Shown here: positions 51,101 to 58,714 of the stretch, one piece after another
Numbering within the stretch: the stretch's first letter is position 1
Layout of the letters: each line of letters starts with the position of its first letter
From: Paralvinella palmiformis
Taxonomy: Eukaryota; Annelida; Polychaeta; Terebellida; Alvinellidae
Reading direction: 5' to 3'
Assembly: GCA_025642065.1 (NCBI GenBank)
Contig: JAODUP010000462.1
Span: 217,501-281,500 of the forward strand
Length of the DNA: 64,000 bases
Program-made: the position numbers and the translations under genes
Notes under the pieces: model-generated
Database searches by the model: none
The model's input: the letters and a program-made list of their open reading frames with translations, nothing else
What the model was told of the DNA's origin: nothing

Positions 51101-52757
51101 ACAGTATACAAATCACATTGGTACGAATAACAAATTATGAAAACAAACTATTTCCTGCATTCAAAACATCACCTGGAAATACTGCAGGGAAAGTTCAGAT
51201 TTTTAGGTCGGCTTAATAAATGGTACTAACATAAATCGTCATATTTTAGGCCTAAAAAACTACCTCAGCTTAATGGCCTACAGTATCTCACATTTTATGC
51301 CAATACCATATCCGAGATTTGAGTTTGTTTGTATACAGATGATGCTCTTGCCTTAGAGTCTTGGCCATGGACAACTCCTATACCCTGAAATTCTGGTAAA
51401 AATAGTTACCAGTGATTCCAAAGATCCCTATCTAAAATCTGTACTGCATCTACCATGAGTAATGATGTGAACAATATCTTCAGGATCTGTACAAAAGGCT
51501 GAACACTTAACATCTACTGTGAACTCCTTAAAGCTTTGCTAGGTAAGACTGTAGTATATAAATGTCAGTTATCATTAAAAGGTGAACACAGGCTCTCATG
51601 AGATCGGTCTTATACCAATCACCGTTTGTGATTAGTGGTGTCAGTTTCTGGAGTGAAGGGTTGTGTAGGTCAAGATGGATTAATCATGTTTTTGACCTTT
51701 TCATTGATTATTCACAGTAAGAATAAACTAGTTTTTCACTGTGGTCTTATAATATATCACAGTTTATTGATAGGGTTGGCAAACAGCTCATGAAGTAAAG
51801 GTAATTTGTATGTGTTGGTGATGCCATACAAGTACATAAACTATGACTGGGAGGTAGTTCTTTCATTGTTAGTTGCCTCATTCCAATGTGGTAAAGAATG
51901 GAGTATATTCCCAGGTATGACAAGCAAGTTATCTAAAGGGTGCTTTATTAAATATACATTATTATTATAAACAAAGCAATCGTTCTTATGAACATTTAAA
52001 ACCAATCTCCTTTGTTCACCAATCCAGAAGCAGGCATAGACATTAAGGACTGCCCGAGCTGTCATGTTCGACTGGGCAGGTCAGTTTGTCTGGCACAAAA
52101 AGTTTTTCTTTTGAAGGAAATAAACCTGAAAAAACATTTTTGTTATCAGATGTATCTAAGAGAGTAAAGAGTATATGATAACATGCTGTACTCAAATTGA
52201 CGACTTTTCCAAGCAGCAGTCAGTCGCCCATTGTTTTATTTTATTTTGACGAACAGTCTTGACGTTTATGAAAGTGCCTACCTCCGAACAAGCTACAAAG
52301 CTAATGGATTAAATGACAAATTCAAAGATGAGGATTGGTGTTTTACAGCCACTTTTGACTTTTTGTGCACATGATAGGCTAAATGGGCCAAGCGACCTGC
52401 AAAGGTAATGAAGCAAAGTAAAAGATGAAATACCCTTGAGTTATACCCACGCCGATGTTCGAACTCAGATGGTTAGGTATTAATCTATGATCCAAAGCGC
52501 TATCATTTAGACCACGGAGGCGCCCGACAAATTCAAAACCAACAAGGCCCCGGTGAGTAGGCTTGACAAGGGTAAGGCCGTAAGCTGAATTCATTTGTAA
52601 CGTAAAATCTGATACGTCCATAATTATGCTACTGTAGTTAATTATATAAATATATGAACCTAGTCCTGCCAGCCGAGTCATCTCCATCTCCTGGTTTGTC
52701 TTTCTTCTCAGAATCACCTCCTTCATCGAAAACATTAAACAACTCTCCAAACTCCAT
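24091..52757 (-). CDS. MTREX: Exosome RNA helicase MTR4 (MTREX), complete, 26 exons
   Basis: Exons in transcript order: 52757-52660, 48353-48234, 45919-45853, 45753-45578, 44134-43960, 43144-43054, 42705-42581, 42074-41979, 41635-41533, 38928-38797, 38666-38587, 36974-36864, 36568-36467, 35127-35002, 34416-34266, 33636-33464, 33189-33118, 32996-32874, 32379-32269, 32124-32032, 31797-31702, 27235-27072, 26400-26238, 25458-25296, 24403-24299, 24143-24091. They sum to 3069 nt: 1022 residues plus TAG, in frame throughout; human MTREX is about 1040. The protein is the Ski2-like DExH helicase that unwinds RNA for the nuclear exosome (TRAMP, NEXT and PAXT complexes). Motifs by residue: AHTSAGKT 143-150, DEIH 234-237, SAT 265-267, [12 protein letters not shown] from 462, [10 protein letters not shown] 500-509. 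All donors are GT except intron 2 (GC). Close similarity along the whole length to animal MTR4 makes the call firm; SKI2 itself lacks this N-terminus and tail. Confidence 0.97.
24573..24775 (-). repeat. SINE-D copy 1 plus (CT)n(TA)n
   Basis: The 24573-24712 segment matches 32679-32844: TTCAGTTGTTCAGCCT, a GGGAAACAACxCACAAA block and GGATTCAAACCCACAAGATGGAGG. In the minus orientation the last part is a tRNA-like box B followed by a box A region, so the SINE is antisense here. A (CT)n(TA)n tract follows to about 24770. It is in an MTREX intron. Confidence 0.6.
25194..25266. repeat. (CT)n(TA)n compound microsatellite
   Basis: About 17 CT units followed by about 20 TA units, 30 bp from the donor side of MTREX exon 24. 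Produces a spurious minus-strand frame of Tyr-Ile and Glu-Arg repeats. Confidence 0.95.
27974..28150. mobile_element. TA-flanked MITE 1, short copy
   Basis: A 177 bp element starting CAGTCAGAATTCATTAATCC and ending GGATTAATGGATTCTGACTG, with TA at both ends. It has the same terminal and internal motifs (ACGGACTCGACATTC, TTATCCGACATATTATCATG) as 13702-14330 but lacks the central part. It lies in MTREX intron 21. Confidence 0.85.
28626..28806 (-). repeat. SINE-A copy
   Basis: Antisense, near full length: starts with GATGATTGATGTTTTACGGC (tail complement) and ends CTACCGCTAGACCATGGA. In MTREX intron 21. Confidence 0.9.
29868..29930. repeat. SINE-like dispersed repeat, copy 2
   Basis: Matches 521-600: GATGAAT, TGTTTAATGACACATCGGCACA and TAGGCCATTCAGTGTCCTT. 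It ends abruptly after GTGTCCTT. In MTREX intron 21. Confidence 0.5.
30187..30987. mobile_element. TIR element (CAGTGTTGCTTCTAGGAT), hAT-like
   Basis: Perfect 18 bp terminal inverted repeats: CAGTGTTGCTTCTAGGAT at 30187-30204 and its complement at 30970-30987. A second copy of the right terminus lies inside at 30765-30781, with a related AAAAACGC stretch before each. The CAGTGTTGC end resembles hAT termini, but I do not see a clean 8 bp target duplication. No transposase frame is seen. It is in MTREX intron 21. Confidence 0.75.
31702..34416 (-). CDS. MTREX: MTREX exons 15-21: winged helix and arch/KOW domain
   Basis: Residues about 535-807. Exon 15 covers the winged-helix start ([20 protein letters not shown]). 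Exon 16 begins the arch stalk ([23 protein letters not shown]). Exon 17 has the KOW core [13 protein letters not shown], which in known MTR4 docks arch-interacting-motif partners and RNA. Exons 18-21 return through the stalk to DPIEDMGI and the [11 protein letters not shown] segment. Confidence 0.93.
32679..32844 (-). repeat. SINE-D copy 2
   Basis: Antisense copy of the family at 24573-24712. On the minus strand it begins with a tRNA-like head (AGTGTAGTAGTTAGAACA as box A, GTAGGTTTGAATC as box B) and ends with the CAACTCAACTGAAC stretch. It lies in MTREX intron 18, immediately beside exon 18. Confidence 0.65.
33661..33790 (-). repeat. Diverged SINE-A fragment
   Basis: Antisense copy lacking part of the body: TATTTTATGGCCAC, GGTGAAGCGAAAGATGAAAC, CATGCCCATGCTAAGATTTG, and ACTAGTTAGACCATGGAGG. 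It lies 25 bp upstream of MTREX exon 16 on the minus strand. Confidence 0.7.
35002..41635 (-). CDS. MTREX: MTREX exons 9-14: RecA2 helicase domain
   Basis: Residues about 317-534. Exon 9 has the GDQKGRKGG loop, exon 10 [13 protein letters not shown] (motif IV), exon 12 [13 protein letters not shown], exon 13 [15 protein letters not shown] (motif V), and exon 14 [10 protein letters not shown] (motif VI). Introns here host a candidate solo LTR (39.3-39.8 kb), SINE-A copies and a TIR element. Confidence 0.95.
35247..36119. mobile_element. TA-flanked MITE 2 (TIR TAGGTCCCGGCCATTA), copy 1
   Basis: An 873 bp element starting CAGTAGGTCCCGGCCATTAA and ending TAATGGCCGGGACCTATGG, bounded by TA on both sides. 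Near each end there is a second related motif (GGTCGGCTTAATGGC and ACCTTGGCCTAATGGC). Internal landmarks: GAAGGCAGCATCGGTAACA and GGCATATTTATACTAATAA. Relatives lie at 44461-45096 and 50377-51284. No transposase frame. In MTREX intron 13. Confidence 0.85.
36987..37017. repeat. (TA)n microsatellite
   Basis: About 15 TA units in MTREX intron 11, just upstream of exon 12. Other (TA)n runs in the gene lie near 40075-40103, 42541-42566 and 45098-45134. Confidence 0.95.
37531..37787. mobile_element. Short TIR element, hAT-like
   Basis: Starts CAGGATTCATACACATTTTG and ends CTGTCCGAACCCTG, giving imperfect ends of the CAGGxTTCxxACA type. The body repeats CCAGGACTTTCCA and inverted TCCAGGCCTGGA. Elements with CAGGGTT ends and CTGGAAAGTC bodies are usual in hAT-type MITEs. 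No clear 8 bp duplication. In MTREX intron 11. Confidence 0.5.
38201..38393 (-). repeat. SINE-A copy
   Basis: Antisense near full-length copy: GATGATGATGATTGATGTTT tail complement to CTACCACTAGACCACGGAG head complement. In MTREX intron 11. Confidence 0.9.
39330..39845 (+). mobile_element. Candidate solo LTR
   Basis: A compact block with promoter- and terminator-like order: GGGAATGGCTATATAAGCC (TATA box, about 39569-39587), a transcribed part with repeated GCGAATAAGCA units, then GTGGAAATAAACCCTGC (AATAAA near 39731), and a possible TTACA end at about 39842. This is how a solo LTR reads. I could not fix its ends or a target duplication, and no gag or pol lies beside it. In MTREX intron 9. Confidence 0.4.
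39881..40028 (-). repeat. SINE-A copy, truncated
   Basis: Antisense; has tail, body and box B complement (GAGATTCAAACACAGG) but stops at GGTAGTGC, losing the tRNA box A end. Confidence 0.85.
40486..40675 (+). repeat. SINE-A copy
   Basis: Plus-strand near-consensus copy, GCGCCTCCGTGGTCTAGCGG to AAAACATCAATCATCATC, antisense to MTREX. The flank AACATGGAGGGG occurs at both ends (40471 and 40669 onwards), a credible target-site duplication that supports retroposition. Confidence 0.92.
41812..41930 (+). repeat. Dispersed repeat E, copy 2
   Basis: Plus-strand relative of 8135-8252: GGAATAAGGCACTGGCACAG, AGAATCTCGAAAT, TGAATCCAGAGTGGC, followed by (TG)n. In MTREX intron 8, about 50 bp before exon 8. 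Confidence 0.5.
41979..45919 (-). CDS. MTREX: MTREX exons 3-8: RecA1 helicase domain
   Basis: Residues about 73-316. Exon 3 has DTVEACTHE; exon 4 gives [11 protein letters not shown] (Q-motif region) and the Walker A AHTSAGKT; exon 5 [14 protein letters not shown] (motif Ia) and [10 protein letters not shown]; exon 6 the DEIH Walker B; exon 7 FLSATIPNA (motif III); exon 8 [11 protein letters not shown]. All key residues for ATP binding and hydrolysis are intact, so the enzyme should be active. Confidence 0.95.
44461..45096. mobile_element. TA-flanked MITE 2, copy 2 (left end lost)
   Basis: Matches the element at 35247-36119 from the GAAGGCAGCATCGGTAACA landmark to the right end, but the left 270 bp are missing. 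The right end is doubled: GCTTAATGACCGGGTCGGC then GCTTAATGACCGGGACCTATGG. A (TA)n tract follows at 45098. In MTREX intron 4. Confidence 0.8.
45138..45313 (+). repeat. Dispersed repeat F, copy 2
   Basis: Related to 11225-11405 with the same order of blocks (CAGAACATCAACA, TTAAACATCCTTTAAAA, ACCTCCACACAC, CTACTCATCAAC). In MTREX intron 4. Confidence 0.45.
46377..46563 (-). repeat. SINE-A copy
   Basis: Antisense, near full length, from GATGATGATTGATGTTTAAC to CTACCGCTAGACCATGCAGG. Sits 30 bp before the TIR element at 46593, in MTREX intron 2. Confidence 0.9.
46593..47509. mobile_element. TA-flanked TIR element 3 (ACTCGCGTATAAGTTGA)
   Basis: A 917 bp element starting CTGTATATACTCGCGTATAA and ending TTATACGCGAGTATCTACGG, with TA at both ends. 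The TIRs share about 27 bp with two or three mismatches. The right part holds an open frame (47220-47579, crossing the end) with [12 protein letters not shown] and further inverted-end-like CTCAACTTATAC motifs, perhaps the tail of a transposase. The middle has an internal direct duplication (about 46785-46920 and 47008-47195). TA target suggests Tc1/mariner (Tigger-like). In MTREX intron 2. Confidence 0.8.
49117..49288 (-). repeat. SINE-A copy
   Basis: Antisense copy lacking about 15 bp at box B (GAGATTCGTAGTGATCTG), so the promoter is broken. In MTREX intron 1. Confidence 0.88.
50377..51284. mobile_element. TA-flanked MITE 2, copy 3
   Basis: Starts TTGTAGGTCCCAGTCATTAA and ends GCTTAATGGCCTACAGTA. 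The right terminal repeat has lost the GGGACC part. Internal landmarks match 35247-36119 throughout (AGCAGTCTAGATGCAAAC, GCATATTTATACTAATAACA, CTGCAGGGAAAGTTCAG). In MTREX intron 1. Confidence 0.82.
52329..52525 (-). repeat. SINE-A copy, diverged
   Basis: Antisense, with a small internal duplication (TTTTGACTTTTTGTGC) and several substitutions in the tRNA head (CATTTAGACCACGGAGGCGC). It lies about 130 bp downstream of the MTREX exon 1 donor. Confidence 0.85.
52660..52757 (-). CDS. MTREX: MTREX exon 1: exosome-adaptor N-terminus
   Basis: Encodes [14 protein letters not shown] followed by an acidic/Lys stretch. The F-G-x-E-L-F-x-V-F pattern matches the conserved start of animal MTR4. The ATG has A at -3 and G at +4. 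It ends in phase 2 and is followed by the longest upstream intron (4306 bp), which contains SINE-A copies and a TIR element. Confidence 0.92.
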
Positions 52758-53385
52758 AATATCGCTCAAAATAAATACTAAAATAGACGCCTATATTTTG
52801 TCTACTTAGTGTTAGGATAAAGTTTCCGATACTCCTATTATATATCTCTGGATTATGTAAAGGGTTATTATACTGCCCATAAAGGGTAATTTAATAAAGA
52901 GTATAGATCTAGTTCTTTGTAAATATATCAAACACGCCACTATGTAGATCTAGTATATATGTTTTTCCTGCTGAAGTTTCGACTTCCGGTTTAAAAGCCA
53001 ATCACTATTTACCATAGTGAAATTATTTTTATGCTTTATGGCTATGCACATTTGTTCACATCAAAAATGATATAGTGATGATAAAAATGTATATAATTAA
53101 TAAAAGGCCCTCCCTAGCAGGAGCCACCCAAAGATGACAACCCAGCTAAGATGTATGAAAAAACTCAACAAATCATTTGCACGATAAACATTATTTAACG
53201 GTGAAAGCAACCTTGAACAGGTGCATGAGTTTCTAGAATTGATTTAATAGATATATCTACTGGCAAACTGTTATGTAATCTTATGATGTTTCTTGTATCT
53301 CACCGCTCATTTAACACTTTTAATGTTTCTCACTTTCAGGTTTTTGATATTCTGGTTTCTTGTTCTAAATTTTCGTTTACAGTTC
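52758..53385. promoter_or_regulatory. Upstream flank of MTREX
   Basis: The MTREX promoter should lie here on the minus strand, but I see no clear TATA box or CpG-rich block; the sequence is AT-rich. The transcription start cannot be placed from the sequence. Confidence 0.3.
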
Positions 53386-53568
53386 AGATGATTGATGTTT
53401 TACGGCCACTTTTGTGCGCGTGGTAGGCTAAATGGACCGAACGAACCGCAAAGGTAATGAAGCAAAGTCAAAGATGAAACAACCTTCAGATATGCCTACG
53501 CCGAAATTCGAACACGGGTGGTAATGATATGTGGTCCAACACACTACCGCTAGACCACGGAGGTGCCC
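53386..53568 (-). repeat. SINE-A copy upstream of MTREX
   Basis: Antisense full-length copy, TGATTGATGTTTTACGGCCA to CTACCGCTAGACCACGGAGG, about 630 bp upstream of the MTREX ATG and in the same direction as MTREX. Confidence 0.9.
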
Positions 53569-53837
53569 CTCGTTTACAATTCAAACGTTATATTACCATT
53601 AATTTGATACCCTGATACCGAAAATACAGAATACTGAGGCTATAGTACGCCTGTTGATTTATAATTTCTTGACGACCGTGGTAGATTGTATCTCTCCTAA
53701 AGTCAAAACTTGTCCAATCTTGACTTAAATGAGTTCAAAGACGGGCATGGACAGTGGCGGAGTAGGGGGAGGGGAGGGAGGCCTTTTACAGGGACTTTAC
53801 AGCAAAGCGCCTGGTTTGTTTTTGTTATTTTAGGTCA

Positions 53838-54113
53838 TCATGCTTCAGGCCTATTTCGAGCTGAAAATGTGTTTCTACTACACCAATAGGTGTGCCCATA
53901 TATATTTGGCCTAGGGCGGCAATACACCCTGCTCTGCCACTGCCTATAGAGAACTTCGATTAGGAGCGAATTCCAATCATTTACCACTCTCTGACTGAAG
54001 ACAGACTGACGGAGACCTAGTCTTGCGCCGCGTTTCTTCATAAACTTCTGGTTCTGGTCGTGGCCTCTAATGTTGGAATGTTGAAAGAATGCGCTAGGAT
54101 TTACTCTATCCAT
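53838..54113 (-). pseudogene. LINE ORF2 C-terminal fragment
   Basis: The minus-strand frame reads RVNPSAFFQHSNIRGHD, then KKRGARLGLRQSVFSQRVVN and DWNSL. The R-x-x-x-F-x-x-R-V-x-x-x-W-N-x-L ending is the usual terminus of CR1/Jockey-type non-LTR retrotransposon ORF2, and a relative stands at about 59740-59940 (KNVFSQRIVKD, then NSL). Only the last part of the element is present. Confidence 0.75.
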
Positions 54114-54539
54114 CAGTCGTTCGTCCGACGTAATTTTATCCAGCGGTCCAACGTTGGCTCAACAGCGACAAAACAATCGGTCGGTCCAACAGCGGCTCAA
54201 CGGCGGCAAACCAAACTGGCACTCCAAGTATACATAATCACAAATACATACAAACAATTAAGAAGTTCGGGTTTAAAGGGTTTATTTGCATCTGCTGTTC
54301 GGTATTTTTCCGAAAATATATACAGACAGGCTGAACTTTTCGAATCCAATATTTACTTTGTTACTTTGGATTAGTATAGAGTTTTGTATAATGTATGGGT
54401 AAACACATAACACACATGCTCTTCGAAAATGTGTATAGTAGGGTACAAAATTAACTTAAGTAGCTTTGACAATTATGTTCCGTTTTTCTTCAATTAAGTT
54501 ACATTACGTTAGCATGCGCTTAACATAGGTATACAACAA

Positions 54540-55140
54540 TCCATACCATCAATAGGACCGATCGGAAGTAACAAATTCACCACCACATTTGGAGTAATTG
54601 CTACATCATGAGAAAAACTCCACACCAAGCTCAAACTGTTGAAGAACTGTGCAGACGACATAGGCATGATCTTACACCCTACCAAATCATAGTACTTCAC
54701 CATAAATAGTAACGACGAGGCCCACTTCAACCTACAAGATGTGGCTATCCCCAAAACAAACAAGTATACGTATCTTGGCACCTTAATATCTAATCAGCCC
54801 ATAACAGCTCAAGTCTAAGACCATATCACCAGCAAGGCAGCCCACGTTAGAAAATTCTACCCTTTCCTCATGAAAAACAGTGAATGTTCATACCCAATAA
54901 AATATAAAGTATGGACTCTGCCATACTTTACTCATGTGAGACATATGGCTGACAAGCGACATCCGCAGTGTGGAAACAACATACAACAATACACTAAAAC
55001 AGATGTTATCAGTCCGTCAAACAATCTGTGACGACTTAGTTTACTTAGAAACAGGCCAAACAAATGCAAAAGTATGGTAGTGGACAGACAAATACAGTCT
55101 GGCCACCCTAAGTGTACGTGATACGTTCTGCGTTTGGAAG
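54540..55140 (+). pseudogene. LINE reverse transcriptase 3' fragment
   Basis: Plus-strand reading with stops gives LKLLKNCADDIGMILHPTKS, NKYTYLGTLISN and VRQTICDDLVYLETGQTN. K-C/Y-T-Y-L-G-x-x-I is the conserved thumb region of non-LTR reverse transcriptases, placed after the (A)DD box. It is too decayed to classify and not obviously the same family as the neighbouring LINEs. Confidence 0.6.
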
Positions 55141-55379
55141 AAGCTAGATAACAGAAGCTAGATAGCGTGCGGTTTGACGGCTATATTATTATATATGAAC
55201 AATAATTTGTTATTGCTACAATAATTAATAATTTCAAAATTAAACTTATACGGATTTGTTGTTGTTTCATAGAGATATAATTATGTCTATTGACTATTCC
55301 ACATCTTTTTATTTTTAAATTTCTCATGAATGCTTTTAATGTTAAGTTAAGGCGGGGTGTATTATATAAGCAATACTTC

Positions 55380-55475
55380 AAGCATCCTCCTTTTCAACAT
55401 TCTATATGCATTTGCTTTCATTAAAATGATGTATTATGAATGTCGAAATAAACAAATTGAATTGAATTGAAAATG
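55380..55475 (+). repeat. LINE-like 3' end with (TTGAA)n tail
   Basis: An AATAAA followed by CAAATTGAATTGAATTGAA gives a short pentanucleotide tail, as found at the 3' ends of several CR1/RTE-type LINEs. The preceding 200 bp have no frame I recognise. Confidence 0.4.
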
Positions 55476-55889
55476 CCATTATCAGCAATTTGATTTGAAG
55501 TTATTTTAGATCTAGACAAGTGCATTCTGCATTGGACTCCAATTATCGACCCTTTAACACCAAAGTCTAAAAGGTTAGTTGTGAATCTATTAAGAACTTA
55601 TCAGTGCATAAATAATAAACACACTTCCGCCGTAACCTCCAATATAATTTTTGACATTGCTAGAGGTCAAACTTGATACCTTGATACCATATACGGAATA
55701 CGCAGTCACGATGACTGCTGGTTCCGGTCTTACCGCAATATTGCAATTTAATAATGATTTATCGTATCTTGTACTGCTCGTAACCCCAAAAGCGGTCTAA
55801 TCTTGATTTAAATTAATTCAGAATGTTGCTGCTGCCGACATAAATATATATGGATTAAAATTATTCTGCTCTATATACAGAGCAGAATA

Positions 55890-56756
55890 ACTTTAAGGTA
55901 TTTAATCACATGCAAAAATACCCGTATGATTACACCAACACAGTTATAGCATGGGATTTCAATTATCCAGAAATAGACTGGACCACGTGGGGTACGAATA
56001 AGTCGGAAGAGCACCACAGTAAGAAATTTATTGATGTTTGTAGAGATGTATACCTTCACCAGCACACAACACAACCTACTCAACATCGGCATGGCCAAAA
56101 CGAAAGTCTTTTGGACTTAGTATCCACACGAGTATAAACGAGGTTGACTGGTCTCTGATGGACGACATGTCATTGTAGGAAGCACGGCTATTTTTCTACA
56201 CCACCTATGAGAAGGCGATGGATCAGTTCATCCTCAAATCTGTGCCGACAAAGCTCTATCTGAATCGTACAGCTCTAACACTACACAAAAAGAAACGCCA
56301 GACATGGATGAAATACAAACAGACTAAGTCGTATGCAGATCACCTAAGAGCTACATAACTGAAGAATGAGTTGTCACGACTAACACGTTCATTGTGTAGG
56401 GAGACCTAGCCAACAATGTAAAAAACAACCCAAAGGCATTCTGGCGGTACTGTAATACCAAGCTGAAGAACAATCCCAGACTAGGAGACCTGGAGACCAT
56501 TGAGAGAACATTAGTTCAGGGAGATAAAGGGACTTCAGCCGGATCTGCTCAATCAGTACTTTGCCAGTGTTTACACACAGGAAAATATTGAGAATCTGCC
56601 ATCACTTGAGTCCAAGTATGATGGTCCTCCACTCAGCAAGCCGGACATCATAGTTGATACAGTGAGAAAACAATTGCTGAAGCTGAATGTGAACAAAGCA
56701 AAGGGACTAGATGGACTCCACCCCGTGTACTGAGGAAAAATGCTGCTTCAATCTCA
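55890..56756 (+). pseudogene. LINE 'outer' element, endonuclease to RT start
   Basis: The plus reading has YTNTVIAWDFNYPEIDW (the apurinic endonuclease motif around G-D-F-N, here W-D-F-N), QNESLLDLV (late endonuclease motif), then FWRYCNTKLKNNPRLGDL and LLKLNVNKAKGLDGLHPVY (start of the RT domain). Several frameshifts and stops. It breaks off at about 56756, where a different LINE begins, and resumes at about 58715. Confidence 0.75.
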
Positions 56757-58190
56757 TAACCACCAGGTGTCATCTTTTATTCACCAGATGTAGGTCTTCT
56801 TTTTGGTGTACAACAGGGATCCTTTTTAGGACCAAAGAATTACTCTATGTATGCCAAACCAGTTAGTGAATTTTTTAAACGGCATAATATTAAATATCAT
56901 TGTTATGCCGATGATATACAAGTATACATTACTTTAAAGCCATGTGATAAATGGGATGATATTTCATCTTAAATTGAAGCTTGTATTGCAGGCATAAGTA
57001 CTTGGATGAACAGTAGTATGCTGAAATTGAATAAGAACAAGACTGAATTCATTGTTTTCCCGTCTAAGCAACATGTAAAGAAAAGTGAGAATCTTCGCAT
57101 TAAGGTAGGATCCAGTTATATTATTCCATGTCTGTAAGAAATCTAGGGCTTATATTAGATAATACTCTAGGAATGGAGAAGCAGGTGAATTATATATGTA
57201 AGTCCTGTTATTATCAAATAAGAAATATAGAACTTATTCGTAAGTACATAAATAATGAGACATGCAAGACTTTAGTCAAAGCCCTTATTATTTCACGACT
57301 GCACTATGGCAATGCAATGTTATATAATATCCCCCTATCTCTGACAAACCGCCTACAGCTATTGCAGAACTGTACTGCACATCTGGTGACACGCACTCGA
57401 AAAAAGGAACATATAACACCAGTTTTGTTCTAGCTGCACTGGCTTCCTGTATGTTTCAGATCACTGTACAAGATCCTGTTTCATATATTCACTGTATCGA
57501 GTGGAACAGTACCACTGTATCTAAGCGATCTGATCGAAAAATATGCCCCTAGGTCAAAAGCCCCTCCGGTCTTTTGGTAAACGAAATAATAATGATAATT
57601 ATATAGATAGGTAAATGTCTTTTACAAGATAATTTTAATGCAATATTTAGATGCCAAATATCCAATGTTTCATTATACATATATCAGTTGTAATTAAGGA
57701 CACGCTCACTGGAACCGAGAATCGTCCCTTATGTTATTTAACTCAGGTCTGTTCCAATTAATCTTTCTGATCATGGGATCATTATAATTGCAATTGTTGA
57801 TGACAGACAATGAATAAATAAAAACAGTTACTAAAGAAATAATGATTAATCAAGTTAATTTTACGATCTGTGTCCTATTCACTTTTGAGGGTACCAAAAA
57901 GCCATACAACAATGTACGGAAAGAAATCATTCCGAGCATCAGCTCCCAGGCTGTGGAACAAGCTGCCAAACTCCATTAACATCGCAGCAAGTACAGATTT
58001 ATTTATTTAAATTGGTGTATTTATAATTTTAAACCAGCTTATTATGTATGAAATGTATTTGAGCTGTACGAGCTCAGAATATGTTTTAATTGTGTTTTAA
58101 ATGTAAAGCGCCTTAAAGTTGAATAAGGCGCTATATAAAATATTATTATTATTGCTGTTGTTATTATTGTAAATTCCAATTATAATGTTT
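56757..58190 (+). pseudogene. Second LINE (L2/CR1-like), inserted in the first
   Basis: Reading: FGVQQGSFLGPKNYSMYA (RT motif B), YHCYADDIQVYITLK (catalytic box intact), then a longer open frame at 57128-57433 with VRNLGLILDNTLGMEKQVNY, IISRLHYGNAMLYNIP and NRLQLLQNCTA, later LHWLPV, SFRASAPRLWNKLP, and a 3' UTR. It ends with a hairpin, GCGCCTTAAAGTTGAATAAGGCGC-like (58110-58133), and an (ATT)n tail. Both hairpin and short-unit tail are usual for L2/CR1 elements. It is 5' truncated and lies within another LINE. Confidence 0.75.
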
Positions 58191-58700
58191 TGAGTTGTCA
58201 CTCTTAGTATAATGATGATTTGTAAAATAAATGCTTGTTAAAATGTGTGCGAAGTTAGCTCAATGGATAAAGCGTTTCGAATCCTGGTGGAAACCGTTTT
58301 GTTATTTTTCTATTCTTAATATTTTACATCCGGGTATTTATTATTTTTTTTACCTGTAGCTAATAACGGTTTCCGCCTTTTGTTGACTAAGCAGTTTCAA
58401 ACAGTAAACATCGCAAACTACAGTTGCCATTAATATTTGATTTTATTACTCAAGCTCAAATCTAGCTATCACACAGATATTTTGTACCTGTTGTTATTTA
58501 ACGATAAACGTATTGGAATTATCACCACTGTCTGTTATGTCATGTTGCTAACAGTATGGACAGTCTAACAGACGTATTGAGTATGTAGAATTGTGTGTAT
58601 AGAATACGTTACTTTTGAACGAACGAAATCCCTGTAGGAAAAGTATCTTGGCTCCTACAATTATTATTATTATATTATTATAGCTGAAAGATCAGCAACA
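58191..58700. other. Spacer with a tRNA-like stub
   Basis: A GTTAGCTCAATGGATAAAGCG box A-like stretch followed at once by TTTCGAATCCTGG lies at 58253-58287. The D- to T-arm spacing is too short for a tRNA gene, so it is a SINE head with a deletion at best. No other feature is seen. Confidence 0.4.
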
Positions 58701-58714
58701 AAACGCCAATACAC

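Noticed and set aside
51841..52065. 74-codon minus frame in MTREX intron 1 ([17 protein letters not shown])
   Set aside because: It looks somewhat protein-like and could be a retroelement scrap, but I cannot tie it to any family or to MTREX splicing.
54060..54374. 104-codon plus frame
   Set aside because: Mostly antisense to the LINE C-terminal fragment and low-complexity; no domain.
58253..58287. Short tRNA-like sequence
   Set aside because: Box A and box B are nearly adjacent, leaving no room for an anticodon arm.
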